Shown here in pieces: positions 32,363 through 41,867 of a DNA stretch of 64,000 nt. How positions within the stretch are numbered: the stretch's first letter is position 1; each line of letters opens with the position of its first letter. The translations under genes were made by a program, and so were the position numbers. The notes under the pieces are model-generated. The model did no database searches. It saw nothing but the letters and a program-made list of their open reading frames with translations, and had not been told where the DNA came from. The stretch comes from Dysosmobacter sp. Marseille-Q4140 (GTDB taxonomy: Bacteria; Bacillota; Clostridia; Oscillospirales; Oscillospiraceae): the NCBI GenBank assembly GCA_018228705.1, contig CP073694.1, forward strand, positions 496,001 to 560,000, written 5' to 3'.

Positions 32363-33568
32363 ATGAAAACGAGAAAATATGTACTCATAGCCGTCATGAC
32401 CCTGAGCACACTGTGCTATACGTATCCGTACCTCAGCTCCACGTTCTACACGCAGTTTATGGAGGCCTTCGGGCTCACCAATGCCCAGGTGGGAAATCTG
32501 ATCGCCATGTTCGGCCTCACCGCGGTCCCCGGCTACCTCTTCGGCGGCCTGCTGGCTGACCGGTTCAGCCCCAAGAAGCTGGTCATCATCTCCCAGCTTC
32601 TGACGGCTGTCATCGGCCTTTGCATCTGCTTTCTGCAGGGGTACACGATTCTGCTCATCTGCTACCTGGCACTGGGTGTCTCCACCACCTTCATCCACTG
32701 GTCCGCTTTTCTCAAACTTATCCGGGCGCAGGGTACCGACGCTGATGAGGGCAAGATCTTCGGCTTCTTCGAGACCTGCAGTGCCGCAGTGAGCATCATC
32801 TGCTCCTACGGCATTCTGGGAATCCTGGGCAACCTCCCCAGCTTCCGCATCGTGCAGGCCATCTACGCTGTGATCCTGATTATCGTGGCTGTCGTCATCG
32901 GGCTTTTCGTCAAGGATGCGGATGTACGGGGCGTGAGCTCTGACAGATTCCGGATCAGCATGGCCGGTAAGGCCCTGCGCCATCCCGTCACGTGGATCAA
33001 CGGCTTCATCGTCATGGGACTTTTCATGGCCTTGTCCTGCAGCACCTATCTCAACCCCATGCTCTCTGAGAACTACGGTATGAATGTCACCGTGGCAACA
33101 GGCTATTCCATCTACAACCGCTACGTGGCCCGGGTTCTGCTGGCCACCGCAGGCGGTCTGCTGCTGGACAAGCTGAAGACGCCGAAATTCCTCAGCATCT
33201 TCTCGGTTGCCATGATGGTGGTTCTCGGCGGCCTCATCGCCGTGCCCATGGACAGCAGCCTCATGGTGCTGGCCTTTATCCTCTGCATTCTCTTCTCGTC
33301 CATGCTGGGTAGCACGCGAAGCGGCATGTACACCCCCATTCCGGAAGCCAAGATGCCCATGAGCATCACCGGTACGGCAATGGGCATCTGCTCCGCCATC
33401 GGCTACTCCTCCGACCTTTGGCTGTACACGCTGTGCGGCAAGTGGCTGGACCAGTATGGCAGCGCGGGATATCACTACATCTGGATGCTCACCATCGGGG
33501 CCATGGCGCTGGTGGTCGTCTGCTGCGTGCTGCTGCATCTCTATGAGAAAAAGTACGTAAAAGCGTAA
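32363..33568 (+). CDS. MFS transporter
   Basis: The product is 401 aa with CAGGAGGG before the ATG and about 12 hydrophobic segments. The loop between helices 2 and 3 reads GGLLADRFSPKKLV, the MFS signature. It is third in the amidohydrolase operon and probably moves the substrate or the product across the inner membrane. Confidence 0.88.
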   Translation: MKTRKYVLIAVMTLSTLCYTYPYLSSTFYTQFMEAFGLTNAQVGNLIAMFGLTAVPGYLFGGLLADRFSPKKLVIISQLLTAVIGLCICFLQGYTILLICYLALGVSTTFIHWSAFLKLIRAQGTDADEGKIFGFFETCSAAVSIICSYGILGILGNLPSFRIVQAIYAVILIIVAVVIGLFVKDADVRGVSSDRFRISMAGKALRHPVTWINGFIVMGLFMALSCSTYLNPMLSENYGMNVTVATGYSIYNRYVARVLLATAGGLLLDKLKTPKFLSIFSVAMMVVLGGLIAVPMDSSLMVLAFILCILFSSMLGSTRSGMYTPIPEAKMPMSITGTAMGICSAIGYSSDLWLYTLCGKWLDQYGSAGYHYIWMLTIGAMALVVVCCVLLHLYEKKYVKA

Positions 33569-33628
33569 ATCAGTGCCCCATGCTCCGCTCTCCACGGGGC
33601 ATGGGACACAGGAAAAGGAATCAGGATC

Positions 33629-35041
33629 ATGAACATCATAGACTACCTTGCATTTGCCATCACCCTGGTCCCGGTGGTAATCATCGGCTGGTTATCTGCC
33701 AGGCGCTCCCATCGGGACAACACCAGCCGCGAATTCCAGCTGGCCGGCAAGGGGATCAACAAAATTCAGGCCGGTTTCTCCATGGCCGCCACGGATTTCG
33801 GCGGGAGCGGCCTGGTGGGGGCCATCGGGACCTGTTACCTCTCCGGCATGAGCGGCGCATGGTGGAACCTGGCTGCGGCTCCGGCTTTCCTGCTCATCGG
33901 ACTCCTGCTGGCCCGCAGCCTCAACACCATGGGCAGCGCGACCCTTCCCGAGTACCTGGGCAAACGCTACTCCCCCGCCGTCAAGTACATCACCTGCATC
34001 ATGCATGTGTGCACCTCGGTGGCCACGCTCTCCGTACAGTTCACCGTCTCCTGTACGGTGCTGCACGTGCTCTCCGGACTGGACCTCACCCTCTCCCTCA
34101 TCATCAGCATGGCCCTGGTGGTCCTGCTGACAAGCGGCGGACTGCGCAGCGTGGTGAATACCGACTCCGTGCTCTTCGTCATTATCGTACTCTCCGTGCT
34201 CATCGCCGTGCCGGTGACGCTGAGTGCCGGCGGCGGCTACACCAACATCACAGAGCGGCTGCCCGAGGGCTTTCTGCGCATGGACGGTCTGGGCTTCTGG
34301 ACACCGATGAGCTGGGTTCTCATGTGCGCGCTCTCCTACTCCACCAACCAAAACTACGTGCAGCGGATGGTCTCCTCCCGGAATGAAGGTACAGCCGTAT
34401 TCGCCGCTGTGTTTACCGCAGGCTTCTACGTGGTCATCTCTGTGGCGCTGGGGCTCATCGGCGTGGCGGCTTCGGTCCTGCTGCCCGGCATTGAAGACAC
34501 GAACACCGTTTTCCCGGAGGTGCTGGTAAACTTCTTCCCCCACGGCCTGTTGGGCCTGGGCCTTGCTGGCGTGTTTGCCGCCACGATCTCCACCGGCACC
34601 AGTATTCTGCACGCCGTCTCCACCCTTATTGTCAACGACATCTGGAAGCCCACCTGCGGGCGCAACAGCTCCGACAAGGCACAGCTTCGCCTCATGCGGG
34701 CGCTGGTCTATATCACCGCTGTGTTCAGTCTGGGCATCTCCCTGCTCTCCAGCAACATTATCGACGTGTGCTATGTGGGAGGCCTCTTCTACTCCGTATC
34801 CGCTTTCCTGCCCATGGTGTTCGGCCTGCACAGCAAGTTCGTGACAAAGCGCGCCGCCCTGGCCAGTATCCTGGTGACGGTGGTACTGAGCCTGTTCTGG
34901 GAGTATTTTCCGCAATTCCGTCCGGCTGCATTCGCTTCCCTTCCCTCCAATGTATTCGGCCTGGTGGTAAGCCTCGTGGTCATCCTGGCGGTCTCTCTTC
35001 TGGACAAGGGCGCCCGCAGGGAGTTGTCTGCCGAAATCTAA
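33629..35041 (+). CDS. Sodium:solute symporter (SSS family)
   Basis: The product is 470 aa with about 13 hydrophobic segments. The SSS signatures are present: GKGINKIQAGFSMAATDFGG near 48-67 and GLGLAGVFAATISTGTSILH near 306-325. It would import a solute with Na+. It ends the operon and is followed by a strong terminator. Two transporter types in one catabolic operon suggest uptake through one and export or exchange through the other. Confidence 0.88.
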   Translation: MNIIDYLAFAITLVPVVIIGWLSARRSHRDNTSREFQLAGKGINKIQAGFSMAATDFGGSGLVGAIGTCYLSGMSGAWWNLAAAPAFLLIGLLLARSLNTMGSATLPEYLGKRYSPAVKYITCIMHVCTSVATLSVQFTVSCTVLHVLSGLDLTLSLIISMALVVLLTSGGLRSVVNTDSVLFVIIVLSVLIAVPVTLSAGGGYTNITERLPEGFLRMDGLGFWTPMSWVLMCALSYSTNQNYVQRMVSSRNEGTAVFAAVFTAGFYVVISVALGLIGVAASVLLPGIEDTNTVFPEVLVNFFPHGLLGLGLAGVFAATISTGTSILHAVSTLIVNDIWKPTCGRNSSDKAQLRLMRALVYITAVFSLGISLLSSNIIDVCYVGGLFYSVSAFLPMVFGLHSKFVTKRAALASILVTVVLSLFWEYFPQFRPAAFASLPSNVFGLVVSLVVILAVSLLDKGARRELSAEI

Positions 35042-35144
35042 CATCTCGTTTTCACAGGGCCGTTGCCTTTTCAGCAGCACGCGCGGGAAATTCCCCAAGG
35101 GCCCCGGCGGAAAAATCTTATGCCCGCTTCTGTCGGCAGGAAAA

Positions 35145-35182
35145 CAGCCGCAAGCTATTTTGCGATGGCTTGCGGCTGTTTT
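35145..35182 (+). terminator. Rho-independent terminator of the amidohydrolase operon
   Basis: CAGCCGCAAGC (35145-35155) pairs with GCTTGCGGCTG (35168-35178), followed by TTTT. It lies about 100 bp after the symporter stop and just before the end of the minus-strand yolD-like gene. Confidence 0.85.
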
Positions 35183-35196
35183 GATGCTGCCGGGAT

Positions 35197-35616
35197 TCAG
35201 GGATGCGCTTCTTCTGCAAATTCAATACTTCGCATCTGAGCGATGGGGACCCGGGACCGGTCCGCCATTTGAATGACCTGCTCCGTCAGGTCCATCTTCC
35301 GCGCGACACCGCGGATGGTCACGTAGGCGCCCCCCGCTTTCCGGCTGTCCGGCACAAAGTAGGTGATGGCCACCTCCGGCCGCTCCTCCAGACGATCCCG
35401 GAGGATACACAGCTGCCGGTTGAGATGCTCCCGTTCGTCCTCCTCCAGGTCCGTCCAGGCGGCGGTCTCCCGCTCTCTCTCTGCAATGGCAGCCCCGTGT
35501 CCGGTCAGTGCGGCAAAGGGAGAAAATTGGGCTGCCCGGTCATGCATGGACATCCGGGGGTGCTTCTGGGACATGGGATGGGGCAGGTCGATGATGTCGT
35601 CGTAGGGTCCTCTCAT
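35197..35616 (-). CDS. YolD-like protein
   Basis: The product is 139 aa from ATG 35616, overlapping the upstream polymerase gene (ATGA). It contains HPRMSMHDRAAQFSPFAALT near residues 19-38, the YolD signature, and a C-terminal half that includes GGAYVTIRGVARKMDL. YolD-like proteins are usually encoded next to Y-family polymerases in Firmicutes and mobile elements, and are proposed functional homologues of UmuD. The partner polymerase here is broken. Confidence 0.85.
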   Translation of the reverse strand: MRGPYDDIIDLPHPMSQKHPRMSMHDRAAQFSPFAALTGHGAAIAERERETAAWTDLEEDEREHLNRQLCILRDRLEERPEVAITYFVPDSRKAGGAYVTIRGVARKMDLTEQVIQMADRSRVPIAQMRSIEFAEEAHP

Positions 35617-37093
35617 GCCTTGTGGCCTCCGATCTGGTGATTTCGCTCTTTTGCCGTGGCGCCATCCTCCAGACTGGAGGCCTTCAAGATGGCGTTCTTG
35701 CCGAATTTCTGTTTGATACCCAACACCGCTTTCTGGATCCGCCGTTCTTTCTCCAGGGCGGTGTCTTCCTCCTCCGCCGCTTTCTCCAAAGCTGTGTAGT
35801 CGGTGAAGAGGTCCAGCTGCTGCGGAACTTCGCGTTTTTTCGCGGCACTCTCCTCCACCAGCTTGTTGGCCCCGATGGTGATACGCCGGATGGTGAGTTT
35901 CGGGTCCACGCATTTCTCATATAACTCCAGAACCGCCCCGGTAATCAGCTTTTCCGACGAGGTCTGCCGGTGGAGATTGGCGGTGCCGTGGGCGTGCTTG
36001 GGAATCCTCCGGCCGTACAGATCCGTCTTTGTCTCTCCCTGGTACCGGCCGCTGTCGATGTTTTCCCGGTCGTAGCCGATTGTCAGCTCCAGCTGGTCTG
36101 TCACCAACCCCTTCTCCAGAAGGTCCAGGGAAACCATCTCCGCCATCTCCCGTACCACCAGCTTGGCCTTGTCATAGGGATAGGGATACTGCAGCACCTG
36201 GCCGGAGCAGAGGCAGCGGTTTTCCGGGCGGTAGGCTTTGACGTCGGCGATGGTGCAGGGCTCCCAGCCCCAGGCGTGGTCGACAAGCAGTTCCGCGTTG
36301 ACGCCGAAGAGCTTGTAGAGCAGGTCCTCATTGTAGTGGTCTGTGGACTTTCCAATAGACAGCGGGCAATATCCCCCATGGTGTAGAGTCCCTGGGCCTC
36401 CAGCTTCCGGGCGTATCCTTTCCCCACTCTCCAAAAATCCGTTAAGGGCCGGTGATTCCAGAGCAGCTGCCGGTAGGTCCTCTCATTGAGCTGGGCGATC
36501 CGGACGCCGTTCTTGTCCGGCTTGATGTGTTTCGCCATGATGTCCATGGCAACTTTACAAAGGTACAGGTTGGGGCCGATTCCGGCTGTAGCGGTGATGC
36601 CCACAGTGTGCAGCACATCCAGGATGATGGTTCGGGCCAGCTCCCGGGCCGTCATATGGTAGGTGTCCAGGTAGTTGGTGACGTCCATCATCACCTCATC
36701 AATGGAATAGACAATCATATCTTCCTGAGACACGTATTTCAGGTACACTTCGTGAATGCGGGTGCTGTATTGGATATAGAGAGCCATTCTGGGGGGCGCC
36801 ACGATGTAGTTGAGGCTCTCCTCTGGGTGAGCCTGGGTCACAATATTGTCATAGCCACCATGAAGAAGGACATGGCCTGGGACCTGTCGGCGGCGCTCCG
36901 CATTAACGGCCTCTACCTTTTGGATGACCTCGAACAGCCGGGCTCGTCCCGGGATACCGTAGGATTTCAGGGAGGGGCTGACAGCAAGGCAGATGGTTTT
37001 CTCCGTTCTGGAGGCATCCGCCACCACCAGATTCGTGGTCATGGGGTCCAAGCCCCGCTCCATGCACTCCACGGAGGCGTAGAAGGACTTCAA
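35613..37093 (-). pseudogene. Y-family DNA polymerase (UmuC/DinB-like), frameshifted and 5'-truncated
   Basis: The upstream part reads KSFYASVECMERGLDPMTTN...YSIDEVMMDVTNYLDTY then KLEAQGLYTMGDIARC. The frame then breaks near 36350-36365 and resumes as LSIGKSTDHYNEDLLYKLFG through to DLFTDYTALEKAAEEED. Joined, these give a nearly full UmuC-type polymerase. The N-terminal catalytic Asp that normally precedes KSFYASVE is missing: the codons before it encode unrelated KKSRIRLFL. A frameshift plus loss of a catalytic Asp means no working translesion polymerase. The cut coincides with a recombinase fragment just upstream. Confidence 0.85.
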
Positions 37094-37138
37094 GAAAAGC
37101 CGAATTCGGCTTTTTTTGAATAATGCCGAGGAAAAAGA

Positions 37139-37232
37139 AATGCCGATATAATTTAGAAAAGGTTGAAATACAAGAGGAATTCAAGTAAATATCGGCATTA
37201 CCTGTTATACTTGGAACACCAAATATAACAGG
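37139..37232. repeat. Nested inverted repeats at the polymerase breakpoint
   Basis: AATGCCGATAT (37139-37149) is inverted at 37190-37200 (ATATCGGCATT). A second pair, CCTGTTATACTTGG (37201-37214) and CCAAATATAACAGG (37219-37232), matches at 13 of 14 positions around AACA. They lie directly before the recombinase-like gene and could be recombinase binding sites or the end of the inserted element. Confidence 0.6.
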
Positions 37233-37234
37233 GG

Positions 37235-37651
37235 GTGTATGCTTTGCAAAGGATAGAAGATGCAGTAAACGGAGTGCTGGAGGCTATGCGCCAGCGGGGA
37301 GTCAGCGAATACAGTCTAAAATGTATACGTTGGAGTGTCTACCGTCGCATTGTCGTTTGGCACCACACGCATGACACAGACATCTGCTCTTATGAGCTTT
37401 TGAGCAGCCTGTGTGAACTACAACGAATCCGATATGAACACGGAGAAATAAGCAGGAAATTTTACAGGGCATTTGTAATAGCAGCTTTTCGCATCCGCTC
37501 TTATGTGGATATTGGGAAAGTCGATTTTTCCATAGTAAAAGACACAAAGTATTACAAGCCCGGCAAAGAATATCAAGAACTCGTTGATTCCATTTTTAAA
37601 GCAAGTGGATTGACAGAGGGCTCTCAATATAAGCTTTCACTTCTGTGTTAA
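37235..37651 (+). CDS. N-terminal part of a tyrosine-recombinase-like protein
   Basis: The product is 138 aa from GTG 37235 with AGGGGG upstream. It is helical (EDAVNGVLEAMRQRGVSEYS then LKCIRWSVYRRIVVWH), resembling the core-binding N-terminal domain of phage integrases. There is no catalytic domain (no Arg, HxxR or Tyr boxes) before the stop or in the 210 bp after it. It is probably truncated. Its upstream end coincides with the broken polymerase gene, so it likely marks the element that cut it. Confidence 0.5.
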   Translation: MYALQRIEDAVNGVLEAMRQRGVSEYSLKCIRWSVYRRIVVWHHTHDTDICSYELLSSLCELQRIRYEHGEISRKFYRAFVIAAFRIRSYVDIGKVDFSIVKDTKYYKPGKEYQELVDSIFKASGLTEGSQYKLSLLC

Positions 37652-37862
37652 GTTACCGCTGGTCAAATTGAAATCAGAATGTTAATTCCCGTAACGGATT
37701 TGTCCTACCACTTGAATGGAAATAATAATTCAACTAAATTGGTACCTACAAATTCGGCGGCATCAGCACCTGGCCCTATGAGACGGAGTCATAGACTCGG
37801 AAATAGAGAGTCTAAGCACATATGACCCCATCAAAAACTGCATCGCTGAGTCAAAGAATACA

Positions 37863-37887
37863 AGGGACTGGCCTCCGGCCAGTCCCT
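37863..37887 (-). terminator. Perfect hairpin after the DUF6076 gene
   Basis: AGGGACTGGCC (37863-37873) pairs with GGCCAGTCCCT (37877-37887) across TCC, 26 bp beyond the stop of the minus-strand DUF6076 gene. Between 37652 and 37862 there is only a short fragment ending YKFGGISTWPYETES at 37792 and no complete gene. Confidence 0.75.
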
Positions 37888-37912
37888 TTCTCCGTTTTGA
37901 AACAGGCCGCTA

Positions 37913-38890
37913 TCAGAGCGGCACCTTTGCGTTCTTCAGCCAATCCTGGAACTCCTCCAGGGTGATGACCTCCCGGTCGCATTTCTTTTTCATCTCTCTG
38001 GCCTGTTCGCTCCAGGCGTAGAACTGCTCGTCGGTGATACGGCCGGCCTTGATCCAGGCAAAGCGTTTCTTGTACTCCTTGCGGTAGGCCTTGAACACCG
38101 GATCGTCAGACTGTTTCTTGGTCCACTGCTGGAAGGCCCCGGCCTCCCGGCAGGTCTGCTGGCCGGAGGCCACCGGGCGCTCGCAGTACTCCGCGCTGAC
38201 CCGGCCTGTCTGGGGGAACCACCGTCCGCAGTTCTTGCACCGCCGGACGGTGATCCCGCGCTCCACACAGCTGCGCAGGGAGTAATCGATCATATCCGAA
38301 ATGTGGAGGGGATACAGGACTGGCGAGCACCGCCCCGGCTCCACCGGTTCAAAGCTGAGGGGGATGGGCCGGAAGGAGAACAGAGACGGGTCCTTGGGCG
38401 CATCGTAGAGATAGTGGGCCGATGCCTGCTGCTGGGGATCGCGCCCCGCCTTGTCCACATCCAAAACGAGATCAAAGAAACGCTGTACCTGCTGCTGATA
38501 CAGTGGGAGCTGCTTCGGAAGGCTCTGCAGCTCCTCCAGCATCTGCTGATCCTCCCTGCTTCCCCGGTCCTGGGTGATCCCCATTCGTCCAAACCGCTCA
38601 AACCAGCGCACATACAGAAGATGCAGGTAGATATGCCGGCTCCCAAGGTCACCCAGGTCCATCAAGGTACGGACCCCAGCATCTCTATCATCCCTATCGA
38701 TCAGAAGGGACCAATTCTCATAAGCCCGCCGCAGCAGGGGCTCCAGCTCCTTACAGTCCGCCTCCAGAAAAGACAGCAGGCTCTCCAGGAACGGGAATTC
38801 CTCGTAGGTCGAGGGAACGCCCTGAACCCCGTGGCTATCAAATTGGAAAACCTCTTTTTTCTCAGAGAAGTACATCTTGGCATACCACAT
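37913..38890 (-). CDS. DUF6076-type zinc-finger protein
   Basis: The product is 325 aa from the ATG at 38890, which has GGAGG 8 nt upstream; a TTG frame starts at 38914. The N-terminal two thirds are helical. The C-terminal part has RRCKNCGRWFPQTGRVSAEY then C and a further Cys (TCREAG), a treble-clef-like zinc site, followed by a basic helical tail (YRKEYKKRFAWIKAG). This matches the DUF6076 family as recalled, which is common in Clostridia mobile elements. Function unknown. A decayed relative lies at 9703-10155. Confidence 0.7.
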   Translation of the reverse strand: MWYAKMYFSEKKEVFQFDSHGVQGVPSTYEEFPFLESLLSFLEADCKELEPLLRRAYENWSLLIDRDDRDAGVRTLMDLGDLGSRHIYLHLLYVRWFERFGRMGITQDRGSREDQQMLEELQSLPKQLPLYQQQVQRFFDLVLDVDKAGRDPQQQASAHYLYDAPKDPSLFSFRPIPLSFEPVEPGRCSPVLYPLHISDMIDYSLRSCVERGITVRRCKNCGRWFPQTGRVSAEYCERPVASGQQTCREAGAFQQWTKKQSDDPVFKAYRKEYKKRFAWIKAGRITDEQFYAWSEQAREMKKKCDREVITLEEFQDWLKNAKVPL

Positions 38891-38914
38891 GTCGGCGTCC
38901 TCCGAAATAGACAA

Positions 38915-39393
38915 TCATAAATTATTTTTAAGATAGTCTTGACAGCGGCTGGAAATCATGTTACGATACAGTTGAAAAGGAGCTGTCAAAATAATCTTAC
39001 AATAGTCTAACACCCGCAAATCCGATTGTCAACGGGGAATTGGTCCCAAACATTCGGAACGGCACCTTGAAAACCGAATACCCATCATCAGAGACGATAC
39101 TCCCCAGAGAAGTAATGCCAGGACGCCGTCATAGAAGGAGCGGTCGAGCATACCAAGGGGAAGAAAACGCTGTGTTGGTCAAACAAGGCCGCAGGGCAGG
39201 AACGGGTATGGTGCATGGCCAGACAGATCTAAAAAGACAGCTCCTGCAAAAAAGACCGCCGAACTGCTGCAACAGTTCAGCGGCCTGCCGCGTTTCGGAA
39301 AACACAGCCTGATCTGTGTCCCAGTTTAACAGAGAGACCTCCGAAACGCAAGAAATTTTTTCTCTGAATTTGAAACACCGGAGGTACTAAGCA
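38915..39393 (+). promoter_or_regulatory. Non-coding leader with promoter ahead of the mobilization module
   Basis: About 480 bp without a convincing gene. TTGACA (38939-38944) and TACGAT (38962-38967) are 17 bp apart and point right. A hairpin-prone CCGCCGAACTG...CAGTTCAGCGG lies near 39257-39282. The long untranslated leader before the small HTH gene at 39394 may carry a regulatory RNA; nothing more specific is seen. Confidence 0.45.
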
Positions 39394-39603
39394 TTGAAAC
39401 TGTCTGTCTACAAGTCCTACGACGATCTGCCCCTGTTCCTCAACGCCAGGATGGTGGCGCAGGTGCTGGGCGTGTCCATCTCCACCGCCTACGAGCTGCT
39501 CAATGACCCCGGCTTCCCCACGCTGCGGGTGGGGAGCCGTATGGTAGTTCCGAAAGAGAAGTTCATTCAGTGGGCGGAGGGACAGTCGGGAGGTGCCAAA
39601 TGA
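39394..39603 (+). CDS. Excisionase-like HTH protein
   Basis: The product is 69 aa from TTG 39394, with GGAGGT eight bases upstream. FLNARMVAQVLGVSISTAYE then GFPTLRVGSRMVVPKEKFIQ is a MerR/excisionase-type DNA-binding domain. Such proteins direct excision of integrative elements or regulate them. Its stop overlaps the start of the next gene (AAATGA). Confidence 0.85.
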   Translation: MKLSVYKSYDDLPLFLNARMVAQVLGVSISTAYELLNDPGFPTLRVGSRMVVPKEKFIQWAEGQSGGAK

Positions 39604-40040
39604 GAAAACAGCACTGGCCCAAGCGGGATCCCATCAAGAACTACTTCCCCCTCCCCAACGAGATCTTCTCCCTGGGACTGTCCGCCGGGGCGATCGCAGT
39701 CTACGGATTTCTCCTCCATCGGGAGGACCGGAGGACCTACCAGTGCGTGGCCAGCTACCGGACCATCGGAGAGGCGGTGGGGATGAGCGTCAACACGGTG
39801 CGCAAGTATGTGACCGAACTGGAGGATCGGGGCCTGATCCGGACGGAGCGCACCACCGTCACCACCCGGGACGGCCGCACCCTCAACGGCTGTCTGCGTT
39901 ACTACATCCTGCCCATCCAGATGTCCATCGAACAGTTCTATGAGCGGCAGCTCCACGTAGCTGACCTGGCGCTGGAACGACAGAGAGCGGAGCAGCGCAT
40001 GGCGGCGCTGGAGAGAAAGGAGCGTGCATCCGGATGCTGA
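39600..40040 (+). CDS. Helix-turn-helix protein of a mobile element (HTH_36-like)
   Basis: The product is 146 aa. IFSLGLSAGAIAVYGFLLHR and YRTIGEAVGMSVNTVRKYVT then ELEDRGLIRTERT form a winged helix like those of RepA-N-type and plasmid or ICE regulatory proteins. The tail is charged and helical. It overlaps the excisionase-like gene upstream and the hypothetical gene downstream. It may initiate replication of the excised element or regulate it. Confidence 0.75.
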   Translation: MRKQHWPKRDPIKNYFPLPNEIFSLGLSAGAIAVYGFLLHREDRRTYQCVASYRTIGEAVGMSVNTVRKYVTELEDRGLIRTERTTVTTRDGRTLNGCLRYYILPIQMSIEQFYERQLHVADLALERQRAEQRMAALERKERASGC

Positions 40041-40405
40041 TGCAGATGATCGACTGCCTGATCGAGCAGGACCCATCTCTGTCAGCACGGCGCACCATAG
40101 ACATGCGGCGGCACATCGTCAACAGGTGGAACCGTACGCACGAGGAACCTATCGACGAAGATGCGGTAGCCCTGTTCCTCTGCGATGAGAACCGCGGAAC
40201 CCTGACAGATGAGCAAAGAATCTTTGCAAGGGAGTGCCGTGAGGAGATCAAGGCCTGCTATCGAAATGCGGTGTTCCAGATGTTTCAGTGTGGCGAGATG
40301 ATGCGCCGGCATCTGGTGTCCGGGCCGGAGGAATACTGCCGGATCTTTCTGCCGCAGTACGCCGTTCCCTGCAGCAAGCGACTCTCCCCGTGTAGCGGCC
40401 TGTGA
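40034..40405 (+). CDS. Hypothetical protein of the mobilization module, 123 aa
   Basis: The ATG at 40034 overlaps the previous stop. The protein is acidic and helical (RTIDMRRHIVNRWNRTHEEP, DEQRIFARECREEIKACYRN). No family is recognised. The final residues (CSKRLSPCSGL) look atypical and the original gene may have been longer. The 270 bp after it, up to the IS110 transposase, hold no gene that I can support. Confidence 0.5.
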   Translation: MLMQMIDCLIEQDPSLSARRTIDMRRHIVNRWNRTHEEPIDEDAVALFLCDENRGTLTDEQRIFARECREEIKACYRNAVFQMFQCGEMMRRHLVSGPEEYCRIFLPQYAVPCSKRLSPCSGL

Positions 40406-40679
40406 GGGGGTGTGTGCCTCGATTTCAGGAGGGGCAGAGACCCTGCCCCTCTCGGCGGTTTCGGGGCGGATTTGGCCCGTTGTTCCACCGCTGTGGAGGA
40501 GGCCTATCCGGGGAATTTGCCGCCCCATAACTGGTTTACGGAGGACGAAAGGAAAAGCAGCCGGCTATGTGTTTGTCAAGCAAAAAATATACAGGTAAAG
40601 TGAATGCTTGCGAGATGAAAAACGGTGCAGAAAGCCGGACCCACTTTGAGTGGGCCTGGACAGAGACAATGCCCCTCCG

Positions 40680-41867
40680 TTACGCCACAACAGGCATAAC
40701 AGGCACATAGGCCTTGTTGTCCCGCATAATGGCATAGATGACAGCGGTCATCTTTTTTGTCACATGGCCAATGATGTTCATGTAGCGCAGCCCCTCGGAA
40801 GCTTTTTTCTCATAATATGCCTTGAACATGGGATCACGCTGGACCGCGATCATAGAGGCCATCCAAACTGCTCTGCGTAAATAGGGGGAGCCTCGCTTGG
40901 ACATATGGACATGTGAACCCACAAATTCACCGGATTGGTTTACAGCCGGGTCTACGCCTATATACGCAGCCAGCTTATCTGCGGATGAGAACCGGGAGAT
41001 GTCACCGATCTCGCTGAGGATCGTGGCCGCCAGGAGCGTACCGACGCCGGGGATCGTGGTGAGTGTCGTGTCAAACTGCAGAAGCAGTTCATTGATTTGC
41101 CTTTCCAGTGAACTGCAAGTTTCCAGCAGAGTATGGATCTGTTCCAAGAACAGCTGGATCAGAGTGGAGTAGACACCCTCACAATCCGCAACACCAAAGC
41201 TGCCGTGAGCCAGTTCTTTGATTTCGCGAGCCTTCCACTCTCCAAACCGCCCATTGCTGCTCTTTTGGAGTACTTCGGTCAGCTTTCCCAACTGGGCCCT
41301 GGACAACTTATCCGGCGTGGGATATTTCGCCAGCACAGCCAGGGATGTCTTGCAAAAGACGGAATCAAACAGTGTTTCATACTCTGGAAAGACACGGTCC
41401 AGGATCGCAACGGTCTTCCGTTTCAGATCGCTGGCCATGTCCATCAGGTAAGCGCGGTTGCGGCACAGTTCCTTCAGTGCCAACAGTTTTTCTTGTGGAA
41501 TATCGCTGGCTGCGTAGCGGCCAAAGCGGATGACCTCCGCAATAACCAGAGAGTCCTTTGCATCAGTTTTTGATTTGCGGAGAAACATCTCCCGCATGGT
41601 GTGTGTCTGGATGGGGTTCAGTATAATGACCTGGTGACCATCTTTCTTGAGACGAGTGTACAGGGCTAACCAATAGTGAGCGGTAGACTCCATAGCAAAG
41701 ATGAACTGACTCTTGAGGTTGGTCAGTTTCCCAAGCCGCTCCATCATGCGGTTGTATCCGGTGCAGGTATTGGAAATGCGAAACCCTTTGCACACCACCT
41801 GCCCCGCTGAGGTAATGACCGTGACCTCGTGATTCCGCTTGGCTACATCGATCCCGACGATAAACAT
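40680..41867 (-). CDS. IS110-family transposase
   Basis: The product is 395 aa. The N-terminal DEDD-type RuvC-like domain opens MFIVGIDVAKRNHEVTVITS and includes KTDAKDSLVIAEVIRFG. The C-terminal transposase_20 domain has TTIPGVGTLLAATILSEIGD and AAYIGVDPAVNQSGEFVG, with the Ser-containing KRGSPYLRRAVWMA segment. IS110 enzymes are guided by a bridge RNA that pairs with target and donor DNA. The gene appears intact and full length. Confidence 0.95.
   Translation of the reverse strand: MFIVGIDVAKRNHEVTVITSAGQVVCKGFRISNTCTGYNRMMERLGKLTNLKSQFIFAMESTAHYWLALYTRLKKDGHQVIILNPIQTHTMREMFLRKSKTDAKDSLVIAEVIRFGRYAASDIPQEKLLALKELCRNRAYLMDMASDLKRKTVAILDRVFPEYETLFDSVFCKTSLAVLAKYPTPDKLSRAQLGKLTEVLQKSSNGRFGEWKAREIKELAHGSFGVADCEGVYSTLIQLFLEQIHTLLETCSSLERQINELLLQFDTTLTTIPGVGTLLAATILSEIGDISRFSSADKLAAYIGVDPAVNQSGEFVGSHVHMSKRGSPYLRRAVWMASMIAVQRDPMFKAYYEKKASEGLRYMNIIGHVTKKMTAVIYAIMRDNKAYVPVMPVVA

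Noticed and set aside
32168..35098. Long minus-strand open frames of 475 and 468 codons
   Set aside because: They are antisense to the MFS and SSS transporter genes, which have clear family motifs and ribosome sites.
39040..39312. 90-codon plus-strand frame in the leader before the excisionase-like gene
   Set aside because: No ribosome site; charged low-complexity composition; region looks like untranslated leader with hairpins.
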